A stretch of 48,303 bases of DNA. Origin: JBBIOU01 sp037443205 (GTDB lineage: Bacteria > Bacteroidota > Bacteroidia > Flavobacteriales_D > UBA2798). Under the pieces are notes generated by a model. The model saw only the letters and a list, made by a program, of their open reading frames with translations, was not told the DNA's origin and did no database searches. Positions 24,327 through 33,565 of the stretch are shown here, one piece after another; within the stretch, counting starts at the first letter, position 1; each line of letters starts with the position of its first letter. The translations under genes and the position numbers were made by a program. Location: assembly GCA_037443205.1 (NCBI GenBank), contig JBBIOU010000026.1, positions 1 to 48,303 of the forward strand. Reading direction: 5' to 3'.

Positions 24327-25523
24327 ATGAGCGAGCACCTATATAATTTAAGAGGCGCATCTGCATCCAAACAAGATGTACATGCAGCCATCAAATCAAT
24401 TGATAAAGGATTATATCCTAAAGCATTTTGTAAAATTATACCCGATTACTTAACCGGAAATCCGGAGTACTGTTTGGTAATGCATGCCGATGGTGCCGGC
24501 ACAAAATCATCACTTGCCTATGCCTATTGGAAAGAAACAGGCGACCTATCCGTATGGAAAGGTATAGCACAAGATGCTATCATCATGAATATAGATGATT
24601 TGTTGTGTGTTGGAGCAATAAATAATATTATATTATCATCTACCATAGGACGAAATAAAAAACTTATTCCCGGTGAAGTAATCAGTGCAATCATCAATGG
24701 CACCGAAGAAATTTTAGAACAATTAAGAGGGTATGGTATAGAAATTTATTCGACCGGTGGAGAAACCGCTGATGTAGGCGACTTAGTCAGAACCATTATA
24801 GTTGATTCTACCGTTACGGCAAGAATGAAAAAACAAAACGTAATAAACAATGCAAACATACAGGCAGGTAATGTTATTGTAGGCTTGGCTTCGTTTGGTA
24901 AAACAATCTATGAACGCGAATATAATTCAGGCATAGGCAGCAATGGCTTAACATCAGCCAGACACGATGTGTTTTCTAAAACTATAGCCGAAAAATATCC
25001 TGAAACCTTTGATCAAACCCTTCCAAAAAATGTGGTGTATTGCGGTACAATGAATTTAACTGACGAAATAGAAGTTAATCACCACAGCAAATTGCAACAA
25101 TTAAAAACCAAAATAACCGCAGGAAAACTGGTATTATCACCCACCCGAACCTATGCCCCTGTAATTAAAAAAATACTTGAAAATTTTCCGGAAAAGATAA
25201 ATGGCATGATACATTGCAGCGGAGGAGCACAAACCAAAATTTTACATTTTATAGATAACTTACATATTATTAAAGACCATTTATTTGATACACCGCCACT
25301 ATTCGAAATTATACAAAAACAATCGCAAACCGATTGGAAAGAAATGTACACCGTATTTAATATGGGGCATCGTATGGAAATATATACAGACGAGCAAACC
25401 GCAAACGATATTATTAGCCTGTCAGAGAGTTTTAATCTGGAAGCTCAAATAATTGGGCGGGTTGAAAAAAGTGAAAAAAAGAAACTAACCATTAAATCTG
25501 CACACGGCACATTTGAATATTAA
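24327..25523 (+). CDS. purM: phosphoribosylformylglycinamidine cyclo-ligase (AIR synthetase)
   Basis: Closes the imidazole ring of purines: FGAM plus ATP to AIR. 398 residues, the longer form usual in Bacteroidota. DGAGTK at 55-60 and QDAIIMNIDDLLCVGA near 82-97 mark the ATP/substrate loops; GGETADVGDLV near 145-155 and the C-terminal MYTVFNMGHRMEIY are family signatures. It starts a + strand run of three tightly packed genes (purM, 14 bp, prfA, 1-bp overlap, pyrF). Start at ATG 24327, 19 bp past the T-run of the porE terminator. Confidence 0.94.
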   Translation: MSEHLYNLRGASASKQDVHAAIKSIDKGLYPKAFCKIIPDYLTGNPEYCLVMHADGAGTKSSLAYAYWKETGDLSVWKGIAQDAIIMNIDDLLCVGAINNIILSSTIGRNKKLIPGEVISAIINGTEEILEQLRGYGIEIYSTGGETADVGDLVRTIIVDSTVTARMKKQNVINNANIQAGNVIVGLASFGKTIYEREYNSGIGSNGLTSARHDVFSKTIAEKYPETFDQTLPKNVVYCGTMNLTDEIEVNHHSKLQQLKTKITAGKLVLSPTRTYAPVIKKILENFPEKINGMIHCSGGAQTKILHFIDNLHIIKDHLFDTPPLFEIIQKQSQTDWKEMYTVFNMGHRMEIYTDEQTANDIISLSESFNLEAQIIGRVEKSEKKKLTIKSAHGTFEY

Positions 25524-25537
25524 TAAAAGAAACAAAA

Positions 25538-26620
25538 ATGAATAATTTGTTGGTAAAACTCGAAGCTATCAACGACCGTTTTCGTGAAGTAAGTGAACTC
25601 ATTGTTGACCCTGCAGTTATTGCAGATATGAAACGATATGTAAAACTAAACAAAGAATATAAAGAACTACAACCGCTCATTAATACATACAAAGCTTATA
25701 AGGCCGTAATAGATAATATTTCGGGCAGCAAAGAAATTTTAAGAACCGAAAGCGATGAAGAATTTAAAGCCATGGCCAAAGCCGAACTGGAAGAAGCAGA
25801 AAAACGAAAACTTGAGCTGGAAGAAGAAATAAAAGTATTGCTAGTACCTAAAGACCCTGAAGACGAACGCAATGCTATTGTTGAAATACGGGCCGGAACC
25901 GGAGGCAACGAAGCAGGAATTTTTGCCGGAGATTTATATAGAATGTACACCCGTTTTTGCCAAAAGAAAGGCTGGCAAATAGAAATATTAAACTCTAACG
26001 AAAGCGAAGCAGGAGGCTATAAAGAAATTTCTTTTTCGGTAACAGGCGAAGATGTATTTGGGGTATTAAAATTTGAATCAGGCGTTCACCGTGTTCAACG
26101 TGTACCGGAAACAGAAGCACAAGGGCGGGTGCACACTTCTGCTGCCACGGTAGCCGTATTACCCGAAGCTGACGAAGTAGATGTACTACTGAATATGAGT
26201 GATATTAAAAAAGATGTATTCAGAGCATCCGGTGCCGGAGGGCAACACGTTAACAAAACAGAATCAGCCGTAAGGCTTACGCACATACCTACAGGTATAG
26301 TTGTTGAGTGCCAGGATGAACGATCGCAAATAAAAAATTACGAGAAAGCTCTAAAAGTGCTACGCACGCGCCTGTATGAAATAGAAATAGATAAAATTCA
26401 AACCGAACGAGCCAAACAAAGAAAAACCATGGTTTCTACCGGTGATCGTTCTGCCAAAATAAGAACCTACAATTACCCTCAGGGAAGAGTTACCGACCAT
26501 CGCATAGGGCTTACTCTTTATAACCTCTCTTCAATTATGGAAGGTGAATTAGATGAAATAATTGAAGCTCTGCATGTAGCAGAAAATGCAGAAAAACTTA
26601 AAAGCGGAGCCATTATCTGA
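25538..26620 (+). CDS. prfA: peptide chain release factor 1
   Basis: Reads UAG and UAA stop codons in the ribosomal A site and triggers peptide release. 360 residues, normal length. GGQ catalytic loop at 234-236 in ASGAGGQHVNK; the codon-recognition tripeptide region reads PET at 190-192 in VQRVPETEAQGRVHTS, where E. coli has PAT; the P.T pattern is kept. Its stop overlaps the pyrF start (TGATG). UAG is used as a stop here, for example in the tail-fibre gene, which agrees with a working RF1. Confidence 0.97.
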   Translation: MNNLLVKLEAINDRFREVSELIVDPAVIADMKRYVKLNKEYKELQPLINTYKAYKAVIDNISGSKEILRTESDEEFKAMAKAELEEAEKRKLELEEEIKVLLVPKDPEDERNAIVEIRAGTGGNEAGIFAGDLYRMYTRFCQKKGWQIEILNSNESEAGGYKEISFSVTGEDVFGVLKFESGVHRVQRVPETEAQGRVHTSAATVAVLPEADEVDVLLNMSDIKKDVFRASGAGGQHVNKTESAVRLTHIPTGIVVECQDERSQIKNYEKALKVLRTRLYEIEIDKIQTERAKQRKTMVSTGDRSAKIRTYNYPQGRVTDHRIGLTLYNLSSIMEGELDEIIEALHVAENAEKLKSGAII

Positions 26621-27438
26621 TGAACATTACTCAAATACATACACAAATAAAAAATAAAAAATCATTTTTGTGTGTTGGTCTTGACCCCGACAAAAACAAA
26701 TTTCCTATACCTCTCAAAAATCAACCGGATGCAATTTTTGCGTTTAACAAAAGTATTATTGACGCTACAGAAAAATACACCATCGCATACAAACCCAATA
26801 TTGCTTTTTACGAATGTTTGGGCATAGAAGGCTGGCAGGCACTGGAAAAAACGGTAAATTATATTCGCAGTAATTATCCCGATGTTTTTTTAATTGCTGA
26901 TGCTAAACGCGGAGATATTGGTAATACCTCTAAAATGTATGCTAAAACATTTTTTGAATACCTTGATTTTGATGCAGTAACCGTTGCGCCATACATGGGC
27001 GAAGACAGCGTTATTCCTTTTACTGAATATAAAAACAAATGGGTAATATTACTTGCACTCACTTCTAATCATAGTGCCGGTGCTTTTCAAAAACAAAAAT
27101 TACTAAACGGAAGCTTTCTGTTTGAAGAAGTAATCAAAAAATCCCAACAATGGGCTGACTCAAACAGACTAATGTATGTGGTTGGTGCAACCCAAAGCGA
27201 ACACCTTAGCTTGATTAGAAATATTGCTCCTGATAATTTTTTACTGGTACCGGGTGTAGGCACGCAAGGAGGCAATTTACAAGATGTAATTACTCGCGGA
27301 GTAAATGCTTCGGGTGGTTTACTTATAAATTCATCCCGCGAAATAATTTATGCTTCTGCAAATAACGATTACCAAATAAAAGCCGCTGAAAAAGCAAAAG
27401 AATTGAGCCTGGAAATGCAAAAATATTATACGTTTTAA
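26620..27438 (+). CDS. pyrF: orotidine 5'-phosphate decarboxylase (type 2)
   Basis: Converts OMP to UMP, the last step of de novo pyrimidine synthesis. 272 residues, matching the longer type 2 family. Catalytic motif DAKRGDIG at 94-101; the phosphate-binding end (LVPGVGTQGG, LINSSREI) is present near 210-240. It starts with a 1-bp overlap on prfA. Its stop lies 5 bp from the stop of the convergent lipoprotein gene, with no hairpin between. It works in the same pathway as pyrR-pyrB 11 kb to the left. Confidence 0.95.
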   Translation: MNITQIHTQIKNKKSFLCVGLDPDKNKFPIPLKNQPDAIFAFNKSIIDATEKYTIAYKPNIAFYECLGIEGWQALEKTVNYIRSNYPDVFLIADAKRGDIGNTSKMYAKTFFEYLDFDAVTVAPYMGEDSVIPFTEYKNKWVILLALTSNHSAGAFQKQKLLNGSFLFEEVIKKSQQWADSNRLMYVVGATQSEHLSLIRNIAPDNFLLVPGVGTQGGNLQDVITRGVNASGGLLINSSREIIYASANNDYQIKAAEKAKELSLEMQKYYTF

Positions 27439-27443
27439 ACAAC

Positions 27444-28715
27444 TTAACGGCCGTAACTATATACTCGTCCCTGCCTCCATGTTTCAATAGCATCATACCA
27501 TACAAGCTTATATGAGATGTTTCTTTCAAGCCAATAATCGTTATCAGTAAACGGGTTATTGATTTTAATAAAATTATACCTCAATGAAAAATTATTTGAC
27601 CGGTCTTTATAAAGCCACGATATATAATTTTCTTTTGTTTCGATTACGGCCGGCTCACCAAATATTATCCAAATCATTCCCCTGTCAGTTTTCCAACCTT
27701 CTGTATAGGATGTAAATTTTCTGTTTGCCTGCTCCACGCGGGTATAATATGTTTTAATTAATTCGCGGGCACGCTCTTTGCTTCCGCATCTGGCAATCCA
27801 AAAATTATCTACTGCCGATTTAATATCTTGAGCAGTTTTAAGTTTTTCATATTCAGCAGATGAACACATATATCGCAATGGCTCTAAAAGCATTTGTTCG
27901 GATGTTACCGCAGGAAACCCTTTGGCAAAATTGAATAAAGTCATACCGGTTCGCACGGTAGTATCGGTTTGAAATTGAAAAAAATTGTAGGGAGGTAAAT
28001 GAATATTTGCATATCCATTATCATCCGTATATAATTCTATGAGTGTATCGTGTTGGTATTTAAACTGAGGCATTGGGGCATTACTGAACGTTGGCGGTGG
28101 CAGCGGAAATATTTTTTTATAAGCTCTGATATATAGCTTGGATGCTTTATTTAATGCGGAATACAGATGAATATGATAATCGTTTAATGCGTGATTAAAA
28201 CACACTGTGCTATCGTAAAAATTGCGTGCATAAAAAAAATTTTGCATAGATTTATTGAGCTTAGAAGTAAAACAAACCTTCGACTCTTGAGTATATTTAT
28301 TTAAATCTATTACGGTAAATTTTATATAATAATTACTACCTGATGCCAGGGGTATGGTAAAAGATGCATACAAATGTTTGTTTACTCCTTGTAGTCCTTT
28401 TTCAGAAATCATAACCGAACCCGTATCAAGAGCGGCTTTCATTTCGAGGGTTTTGTATATCTTCCAATGAATGTGCAGACGGCAATAAAAATCATCAGTT
28501 TCGGCACTTTTGGCATATAGTAATTGTGAAGTGTTAATATGAAAAAAAACTTTTGAATTGCTTTCCTCATGGTGATAGATTAATATATCGGGTTGTATGT
28601 ATGAGCTTATAGTTAATTTTTTAGGTGTATCAGATTTATATGCTGATTTTGGCAATGACTTAGGGTAACATGCAACTGCTAAAAGTAAAATTATATATCC
28701 ATAGAAACTTTTCAT
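27444..28715 (-). CDS. GWxTD-domain lipoprotein
   Basis: 423 residues. Lipoprotein signal with lipobox LAVAC (acylated Cys16), then a largely strand-rich region. The C-terminal ~85 residues contain GWKTDRGMIWIIFGEP at about 340-355, the GWxTD domain found in Bacteroidota and Acidobacteria; its function is unknown. Its start overlaps the rmuC stop by 4 bp (ATGA), so the two are translationally coupled, though no functional link is obvious. Probably anchored in the outer membrane, facing the periplasm or the surface. Confidence 0.8.
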   Translation of the reverse strand: MKSFYGYIILLLAVACYPKSLPKSAYKSDTPKKLTISSYIQPDILIYHHEESNSKVFFHINTSQLLYAKSAETDDFYCRLHIHWKIYKTLEMKAALDTGSVMISEKGLQGVNKHLYASFTIPLASGSNYYIKFTVIDLNKYTQESKVCFTSKLNKSMQNFFYARNFYDSTVCFNHALNDYHIHLYSALNKASKLYIRAYKKIFPLPPPTFSNAPMPQFKYQHDTLIELYTDDNGYANIHLPPYNFFQFQTDTTVRTGMTLFNFAKGFPAVTSEQMLLEPLRYMCSSAEYEKLKTAQDIKSAVDNFWIARCGSKERARELIKTYYTRVEQANRKFTSYTEGWKTDRGMIWIIFGEPAVIETKENYISWLYKDRSNNFSLRYNFIKINNPFTDNDYWLERNISYKLVWYDAIETWRQGRVYSYGR

Positions 28716-30079
28716 TCTATTTGTTTTTCAATCCATTCTTGTGGTAATTGTTTGCCGGCTTTTGCGCCTAATTCGCGTATTTTTATTGCAGTACTTACAA
28801 CATTACCTTTCCCTTCGATTAATTTTTTAAGTGCCTCATCATAACTTTCGTCAGCCTTGCGCAAAGCTTCTTTAATTTTTTTCATATCTTCTGCAAAACC
28901 CGAAAGTTTATCGTATAAACTACCTGCTAATCGGGCAATTTCTAATGCGTTTTTATTTTGATTATCGTATCTCCAGATATTGGCTACTGTTCTTAAAGTT
29001 GCCAGCAGTGTAGAAGGACTAACCAAAACAATATTTTTTTCGAAGGCTTCATTAAACAACTGGTTGTCGTTTTGTATAGCAAGTGCAAATGCCGATTCTA
29101 TGGGTATAAACATCAACACAAAATCAAGCGATGTTATCCCGTGCAGATTTTGGTAATTTTTTTCACTTAATAATTTTATGTGTTGTTTCAGCGAGTTTAA
29201 ATGTTCTTTAATAAATTTTGTTTTATTTTCTTCAATTTCGGTATTAACAAATTGCTCGTATGCCACCAATGACACTTTAGAGTCTATAATCATAAATTTG
29301 TTATCTGGCATGGTTATAATAACATCGGGCTGAAATCTTTTACCTTGTTCGTTGGTAAAAGATTCCTGCACTTTATATTCTCTGTCTTTAACCAATCCCG
29401 ATTTTTCGAGTATGCTTTCCAGAATCATTTCACCCCAGTTGCCTTGTGTTTTATTATCTCCTTTTAAGGCTTTGGTAAGGTTTTGTGCTTCTTTGCTCAT
29501 TTGCTGGTTTAAGTCGTGCAGTTGTTTTATCTGTTCGCGCAACGATGCTTTTTCTTTATTTTCTTCGTTATAGTGTTTTTCTACTTTGTTTTCAAAATCT
29601 TTTATTCGTTCTTTTAAAGGGGTTAAAATAATATCCAGATTGGTTTTATTTTGTTCGGTAAATTTTTGTGATTTTTCTTCCAGAATTTTATTGGCAATGT
29701 TTTCGAACTCAATACTTAGTTTTTTGTGTAAATTTTCTATTTCCTCTTTTTGTTCTTTTATTTTTTGGTCCTGAATACTAAAATGTGTACGGGCATTTTC
29801 CAAACGTGTTGTGGCTTCTAAATAATTTTTTCTAAGCTCATTTATTTCGTTTTCAAGTTTCAGTGATTGTTGTTGTAATCGTTGCTCATATTCTGCTTTT
29901 AGTTGCTGATTGTATTGTTTTTGTTCGTCTAAATTTGTTTCCAGCATACTGATGGTGTTTTGTAAAACGAGTTCTTGCCGGTTGCTATCCGAAGCGTTTT
30001 TAGTAAAAATTAATCGGGCAAAGAGATAACCTACTAAGGTTCCTATGAGTATGCCGGAAAACAATAAAATCAATTCCAT
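28712..30079 (-). CDS. rmuC: RmuC-family DNA recombination protein
   Basis: Thought to limit DNA inversions and rearrangements; the family has a predicted nuclease-like fold. 455 residues: an N-terminal membrane helix (LILLFSGILIGTLVGYLFA), a long coiled coil (~30-200), and the conserved domain with GNWGE at 213-217 and a PDVIITMPDNKFMIIDSKV stretch (Asp266, Lys268) resembling the PD-(D/E)xK core. It leads a two-gene unit with the GWxTD lipoprotein. The rplQ terminator lies 34 bp upstream of its start. Confidence 0.92.
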   Translation of the reverse strand: MELILLFSGILIGTLVGYLFARLIFTKNASDSNRQELVLQNTISMLETNLDEQKQYNQQLKAEYEQRLQQQSLKLENEINELRKNYLEATTRLENARTHFSIQDQKIKEQKEEIENLHKKLSIEFENIANKILEEKSQKFTEQNKTNLDIILTPLKERIKDFENKVEKHYNEENKEKASLREQIKQLHDLNQQMSKEAQNLTKALKGDNKTQGNWGEMILESILEKSGLVKDREYKVQESFTNEQGKRFQPDVIITMPDNKFMIIDSKVSLVAYEQFVNTEIEENKTKFIKEHLNSLKQHIKLLSEKNYQNLHGITSLDFVLMFIPIESAFALAIQNDNQLFNEAFEKNIVLVSPSTLLATLRTVANIWRYDNQNKNALEIARLAGSLYDKLSGFAEDMKKIKEALRKADESYDEALKKLIEGKGNVVSTAIKIRELGAKAGKQLPQEWIEKQIE

Positions 30080-30112
30080 TTATTATAATTAAATTATACG
30101 GTAAATTTAATG

Positions 30113-30143
30113 AAAAACGCCCACACTTTGTGTGGGCGTTTTT
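30113..30143 (-). terminator. terminator of the ribosomal protein run
   Basis: AAAAACGCCCACAC / GTGTGGGCGTTTTT, a perfect 14-bp stem with a TTT loop, 28 bp after the rplQ stop. It is symmetrical (A-run/T-run) and the only strong terminator seen between rpsL and this point. Confidence 0.9.
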
Positions 30144-30171
30144 CGGGTAGTGCTCTTTTATCAAATATTTA

Positions 30172-30669
30172 TTATTCTGTTTTAGTTTCTTCCGTGCTAT
30201 TATTTTCAGCACTTGGCGTTTCTACTTTAGCAGCGGCTTCCGTTTTCTTTTTACTTCCTCTTCCTCTGCGTGTAGTTTTAGTTTTTTTCTCGGCTTTAGC
30301 GTTATAAATTTCGTTAAAGTCAACCAATTCTATCATGCACATTTCGGCATTATCGCCTAAGCGATAGCCTGTACGTATAATACGGGTATAACCACCCGGC
30401 CTGTCTGATACTTTAGGTGATACTATTCTAAAGAGTTCGGCCGTGGCTTTTTTACTTTTCAGATAGCCAAATACTATTCTTCTGTTGTGTGTAGTATCAT
30501 TTTTTGATTTTGTAATCAAGGGCTCAACATACTTGCGCAATTCTTTTGCTTTAGCCACTGTGGTAGTGATGCGCTTGTGTGTAATAAGCGAACTGGCCAT
30601 GTTGGATAGCATTGCTTTTCTATGCGAGCTGGTGCGTCCTAAATGATTAACTGTTTTACCGTGTCTCAT
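30172..30669 (-). CDS. rplQ: 50S ribosomal protein L17
   Basis: Large-subunit protein near the exit-tunnel surface. 165 residues; the first ~120 match the family (MRHGKTVNHLGRTSSHRKAM start, GYTRIIRTGYRLGDNAEMC near 95-113). A Lys/Glu/Ala-rich tail (KKTKTTRRGRGSKKKTEAAA...) of about 45 residues goes beyond the E. coli length and is probably disordered. Last gene of the ribosomal run, 51 bp after rpoA, the largest gap in it, and that gap holds an inverted repeat. A strong terminator follows. Confidence 0.97.
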   Translation of the reverse strand: MRHGKTVNHLGRTSSHRKAMLSNMASSLITHKRITTTVAKAKELRKYVEPLITKSKNDTTHNRRIVFGYLKSKKATAELFRIVSPKVSDRPGGYTRIIRTGYRLGDNAEMCMIELVDFNEIYNAKAEKKTKTTRRGRGSKKKTEAAAKVETPSAENNSTEETKTE

Positions 30670-30683
30670 AACTCTTACAATTT

Positions 30684-30705
30684 AAGAAGGGCAGATTCCC
30701 TCCTT
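30684..30705 (-). promoter_or_regulatory. inverted repeat in the rpoA-rplQ gap
   Basis: On the - strand AAGGAGGG, loop AATCTG, CCCTTCTT: an 8-bp stem with one G-T wobble, ending 14 nt before the rplQ ATG. It hides an SD-like AAGGAGGG that lies too far from the ATG to act as the usual site. Possible RNA processing or translation-control element. Confidence 0.4.
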
Positions 30706-30720
30706 TACGTTAATTTTTTA

Positions 30721-31710
30721 CTAGTCTTTATCTAATTTGTATTTTGCCACATTCATTCCGAACTGCAAACCTTTTGCATGAACAAGGTCTTCCAGTTCGG
30801 TAAGTGATTTTTTTCCAAAATTACGGAATTTTAACAAGTCGTTTTTATTGTATGATACAAGTTCTCCCAGGGTTTCAACATCTGCTGCTTTCAGGCAGTT
30901 AAGCGCTCTTACTGAAAGATCCATATCAACCAGTTTGGTTTTGAGTAATTGACGCATATGCAATGATTCTTCGTCAAACTCTTCAACCTCTTGTTTCTCT
31001 TGTATATCCAGTGTTATTTTCTCGTCCGAGAACAACATAAAATGTTGTATTAAAATTTTAGCCGCTTCTTTTAAAGCTTCTTTAGGATGGATAGAACCAT
31101 CTGAAGCTACTTCAATGATGAGTTTTTCATAGTCGGTTTTTTGCTCAACGCGGTAGTTTTCTATACTGTATTTTACATTGCGTATAGGAGTAAAAATAGA
31201 ATCAATAAAGATTGTACCCACCGGAGCACTGGATGTTTTGTTTTCTTCGGCTGGGACATACCCGCGACCTTTGGCTATGGTTATTTCCATATTTATTTCT
31301 ACGTTTTTGTCCATGTGGCAAATAACGAGGTCGGGATTTAACACCTGAAATCCTGAAGTAAATTTACCCAAGTCTCCGGCTGTTAATTTATCTTGTCCTT
31401 TTACCGAAACAGAAACGTGTTCGTTATCAGAAGAAACATGACGTTTAAAGCGTACTTGTTTCAGGTTAAGTATTATTTCCGTAACATCTTCAGTTACTCC
31501 TTTGATGGTAGAAAACTCATGGTCAACACCTTGAATTTTTACTGATGTAATTGCGTAACCTTCTAATGAAGAAAGTAGTATTCTACGCAATGCATTGCCA
31601 ATTGTTATACCGTAACCGGGCTCAAGAGGTCTAAACTCGAACTGGCCGATGAAATCGTCCGAGCTAATCATTATTACTTTATCGGGTCTTTGAAAATCAA
31701 GAATTGCCAT
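30721..31710 (-). CDS. rpoA: RNA polymerase alpha subunit
   Basis: Scaffold of RNA polymerase; its dimer nucleates beta and beta-prime. 329 residues, equal to E. coli. N-terminal domain with PLEPGYGITIGNALRRILLSS (residues ~28-48), linker around 235-250, and C-terminal domain with LRNFG-like KFRNFGKKSLTELEDL (~298-313) that contacts UP elements and regulators. Placed 9 bp after rpsD within the alpha operon. Confidence 0.98.
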   Translation of the reverse strand: MAILDFQRPDKVIMISSDDFIGQFEFRPLEPGYGITIGNALRRILLSSLEGYAITSVKIQGVDHEFSTIKGVTEDVTEIILNLKQVRFKRHVSSDNEHVSVSVKGQDKLTAGDLGKFTSGFQVLNPDLVICHMDKNVEINMEITIAKGRGYVPAEENKTSSAPVGTIFIDSIFTPIRNVKYSIENYRVEQKTDYEKLIIEVASDGSIHPKEALKEAAKILIQHFMLFSDEKITLDIQEKQEVEEFDEESLHMRQLLKTKLVDMDLSVRALNCLKAADVETLGELVSYNKNDLLKFRNFGKKSLTELEDLVHAKGLQFGMNVAKYKLDKD

Positions 31711-31719
31711 AGTTTTATG

Positions 31720-32328
31720 TTATTTAGAGTATAATTCGACAATAAGTTGTTCTTTAATGTTTTCTGTAATCATTTCGCGTTCCGGGCGATTAACAAAAAC
31801 ACCTTTCATTTCAGCGCTGTCCCAGGTAAGCCAATCGTAGGTTTTAGAATTTGATGCCAATGAATTAACAATGGCTGCAAGCGATTTAGATTTTTCGCGC
31901 ACGGCAACTACATCACCGGGTTTAAGTATATAGCTGGGTATATTTACTATATTTCCGTTAACCAGTATATGGCGATGAGATACCAGTTGGCGAGCCGCTC
32001 TGCGCGTGGGGGCTATACCTAAACGATAAACCGTATTGTCTAAACGCGATTCGCAAAGCGCAAGCAAATTATGACCTGTAATACCTTTTAGGCGGGCAGC
32101 TTCGGTAAAGAGGTTTTCGAACTGTCTTTCTAATATGCCATAGATAAATTTAGCTTTTTGTTTTTCGTAAAGCTGCACTGCATACTCAGATTGCTTCATA
32201 CGCTTTTTATTGGGCCCATGTTGCCCGGGAGGGTAATTTTTCTTTTCCAATGCTCTATCTACCCGGCCAAAGAGGTTCTCTCTGTACCTGCGTGATATTT
32301 TTGATTTTGGACCTTTGTACCTAGCCAT
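31720..32328 (-). CDS. rpsD: 30S ribosomal protein S4
   Basis: Primary 16S rRNA binder that starts 30S assembly. 202 residues with the S4 RNA-binding domain (CESRLDNTVYRLGIAPTRRAARQLVSHRHILVNG, in parts, ~90-125). The N-terminus lacks the four zinc-binding Cys of the zinc form, so this is the zinc-independent type. It follows rpsK by 42 bp. Confidence 0.98.
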   Translation of the reverse strand: MARYKGPKSKISRRYRENLFGRVDRALEKKNYPPGQHGPNKKRMKQSEYAVQLYEKQKAKFIYGILERQFENLFTEAARLKGITGHNLLALCESRLDNTVYRLGIAPTRRAARQLVSHRHILVNGNIVNIPSYILKPGDVVAVREKSKSLAAIVNSLASNSKTYDWLTWDSAEMKGVFVNRPEREMITENIKEQLIVELYSK

Positions 32329-32370
32329 TTGTATTGTAAATTTTAATTGTTTTGATATTTATATTAAATT

Positions 32371-32763
32371 TTATACTCTTCTGCGTTTGGGCGGACGACA
32401 ACCGTTGTGAGGTATAGGAGTAACATCAATAATTTCTAACACTTCTATACCCGCATTGTGTATTGCGCGTATGGCCGACTCACGTCCGGCACCAGGACCT
32501 TTAACATACACTTTTACTCTGCGTAATCCGCTTTCAAAGGCTTCTTTGCAACAATCTTCTGCCGCTACCTGTGCTGCATAAGGGGTATTTTTTTTAGACC
32601 CCCTAAAACCCATTTTACCTGCCGAAGACCAGGAAATAACCTGACCTTGTGCATTGGTAAGCGAAATAATAACATTGTTAAAAGATGCGTTGATGTGTGC
32701 CTGGCCTACGCCTTCTACAACAACTTTCTTTTTCTTTTTTTTCTTTTCTTCGGTTTTTGCCAT
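32371..32763 (-). CDS. rpsK: 30S ribosomal protein S11
   Basis: Platform protein of the small subunit near the mRNA exit. 130 residues ending NGCRPPKRRRV, the conserved rRNA-binding tail. The N-terminus is a Lys run (EEKKKKKKKVV). KGPGAGRESAIRAIHNAG at ~88-105 is diagnostic. 36 bp after rpsM. Confidence 0.98.
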   Translation of the reverse strand: MAKTEEKKKKKKKVVVEGVGQAHINASFNNVIISLTNAQGQVISWSSAGKMGFRGSKKNTPYAAQVAAEDCCKEAFESGLRRVKVYVKGPGAGRESAIRAIHNAGIEVLEIIDVTPIPHNGCRPPKRRRV

Positions 32764-32799
32764 AATTTAATTAAATATACCGTTTACTTTATTTATTTA

Positions 32800-33177
32800 T
32801 TATTTAGTTACTTTTTTCTTGTTAGCAACCGTTTTACGTTTGCCTTTTCGTGTACGGGCATTATTTTTGGTTGACTGTCCGCGAACGGGCAACCCGTTGC
32901 GATGACGTATTCCTCTGTATGAACCAATATCCATTAAGCGTTTAATACTTAACTGAACTTCAGAGCGAAGTGCACCTTCTACTTTAAAATTTTCGTTAAT
33001 AATTGAACGAATCTTACTGAGCTGCTCATCGTTCCATTCGCCAACTTTGGTATCGAAATCAATGCCTGCTTCAGTTAAAATTTTACGGGCACGACTGCGG
33101 CCAATGCCATAAATATAGGTTAAACCTATTTCGCCTCTTTTGTTTTTGGGTAAATCTATACCTGCAATTCTTGCCAT
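32800..33177 (-). CDS. rpsM: 30S ribosomal protein S13
   Basis: Head protein of 30S that contacts the P-site tRNA and 50S bridges. 125 residues: MARIAGIDLPKNKRGEIGLT start, helix-two-turn-helix region, and the basic tail with RHRNGLPVRGQSTKNNARTR at ~93-112 that reaches the tRNA. 13 bp after rpmJ. Confidence 0.98.
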   Translation of the reverse strand: MARIAGIDLPKNKRGEIGLTYIYGIGRSRARKILTEAGIDFDTKVGEWNDEQLSKIRSIINENFKVEGALRSEVQLSIKRLMDIGSYRGIRHRNGLPVRGQSTKNNARTRKGKRKTVANKKKVTK

Positions 33178-33190
33178 AGTTTAAATTATT

Positions 33191-33307
33191 TTATCCTTGA
33201 CGTTGTTTAAATTTAGGGTTCTTTTTGTTAATAATGTATAATCGGCCTTTTCTGCGAACGATTTTACATTCGGCAGAGCGTTTTTTAATGGATGCTTTTA
33301 CTTTCAT
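33191..33307 (-). CDS. rpmJ: 50S ribosomal protein L36
   Basis: 38-residue protein found by translating the gap between infA and rpsM: begins MKVKASIKKRSAEC and ends NPKFKQRQG, the family ending. It keeps one Cys only, so the zinc site of the common four-ligand form is absent (zinc-independent type). Normal position in the spc/alpha operon, 12 bp after infA. Confidence 0.96.
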   Translation of the reverse strand: MKVKASIKKRSAECKIVRRKGRLYIINKKNPKFKQRQG

Positions 33308-33319
33308 TTTTTATAATTT

Positions 33320-33538
33320 TTATTTGTATCTAAACGAAATTCTTCCTTTGGTTAAATCATAGGGCGATATTTCTACTCTCACTTTGTCTCCCGGCAAAAT
33401 CTTGATGTAGTGCATCCTCATTTTACCAGAAATGTGTGCAACAATTACGTGCCCGTTTTCCAGTTCTACTCTAAACATAGCATTGCTTAATGCTTCTACT
33501 ATTGTTCCATCTTGCTCTATGCTTGCCTGTTTTGCCAT
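33320..33538 (-). CDS. infA: translation initiation factor IF-1
   Basis: OB-fold factor that occupies the 30S A site and helps IF-2 and IF-3 choose the initiator tRNA. 72 residues, exactly the usual length; GTIVEALSNAMFRVELENGH and ISGKMRMHYIKILPGDKV are diagnostic. Lies directly between secY and rpmJ; the map gene often found before it is absent. Confidence 0.98.
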   Translation of the reverse strand: MAKQASIEQDGTIVEALSNAMFRVELENGHVIVAHISGKMRMHYIKILPGDKVRVEISPYDLTKGRISFRYK

Positions 33539-33565
33539 AGTTATCTTTCTGCCTTTAATCCTATA

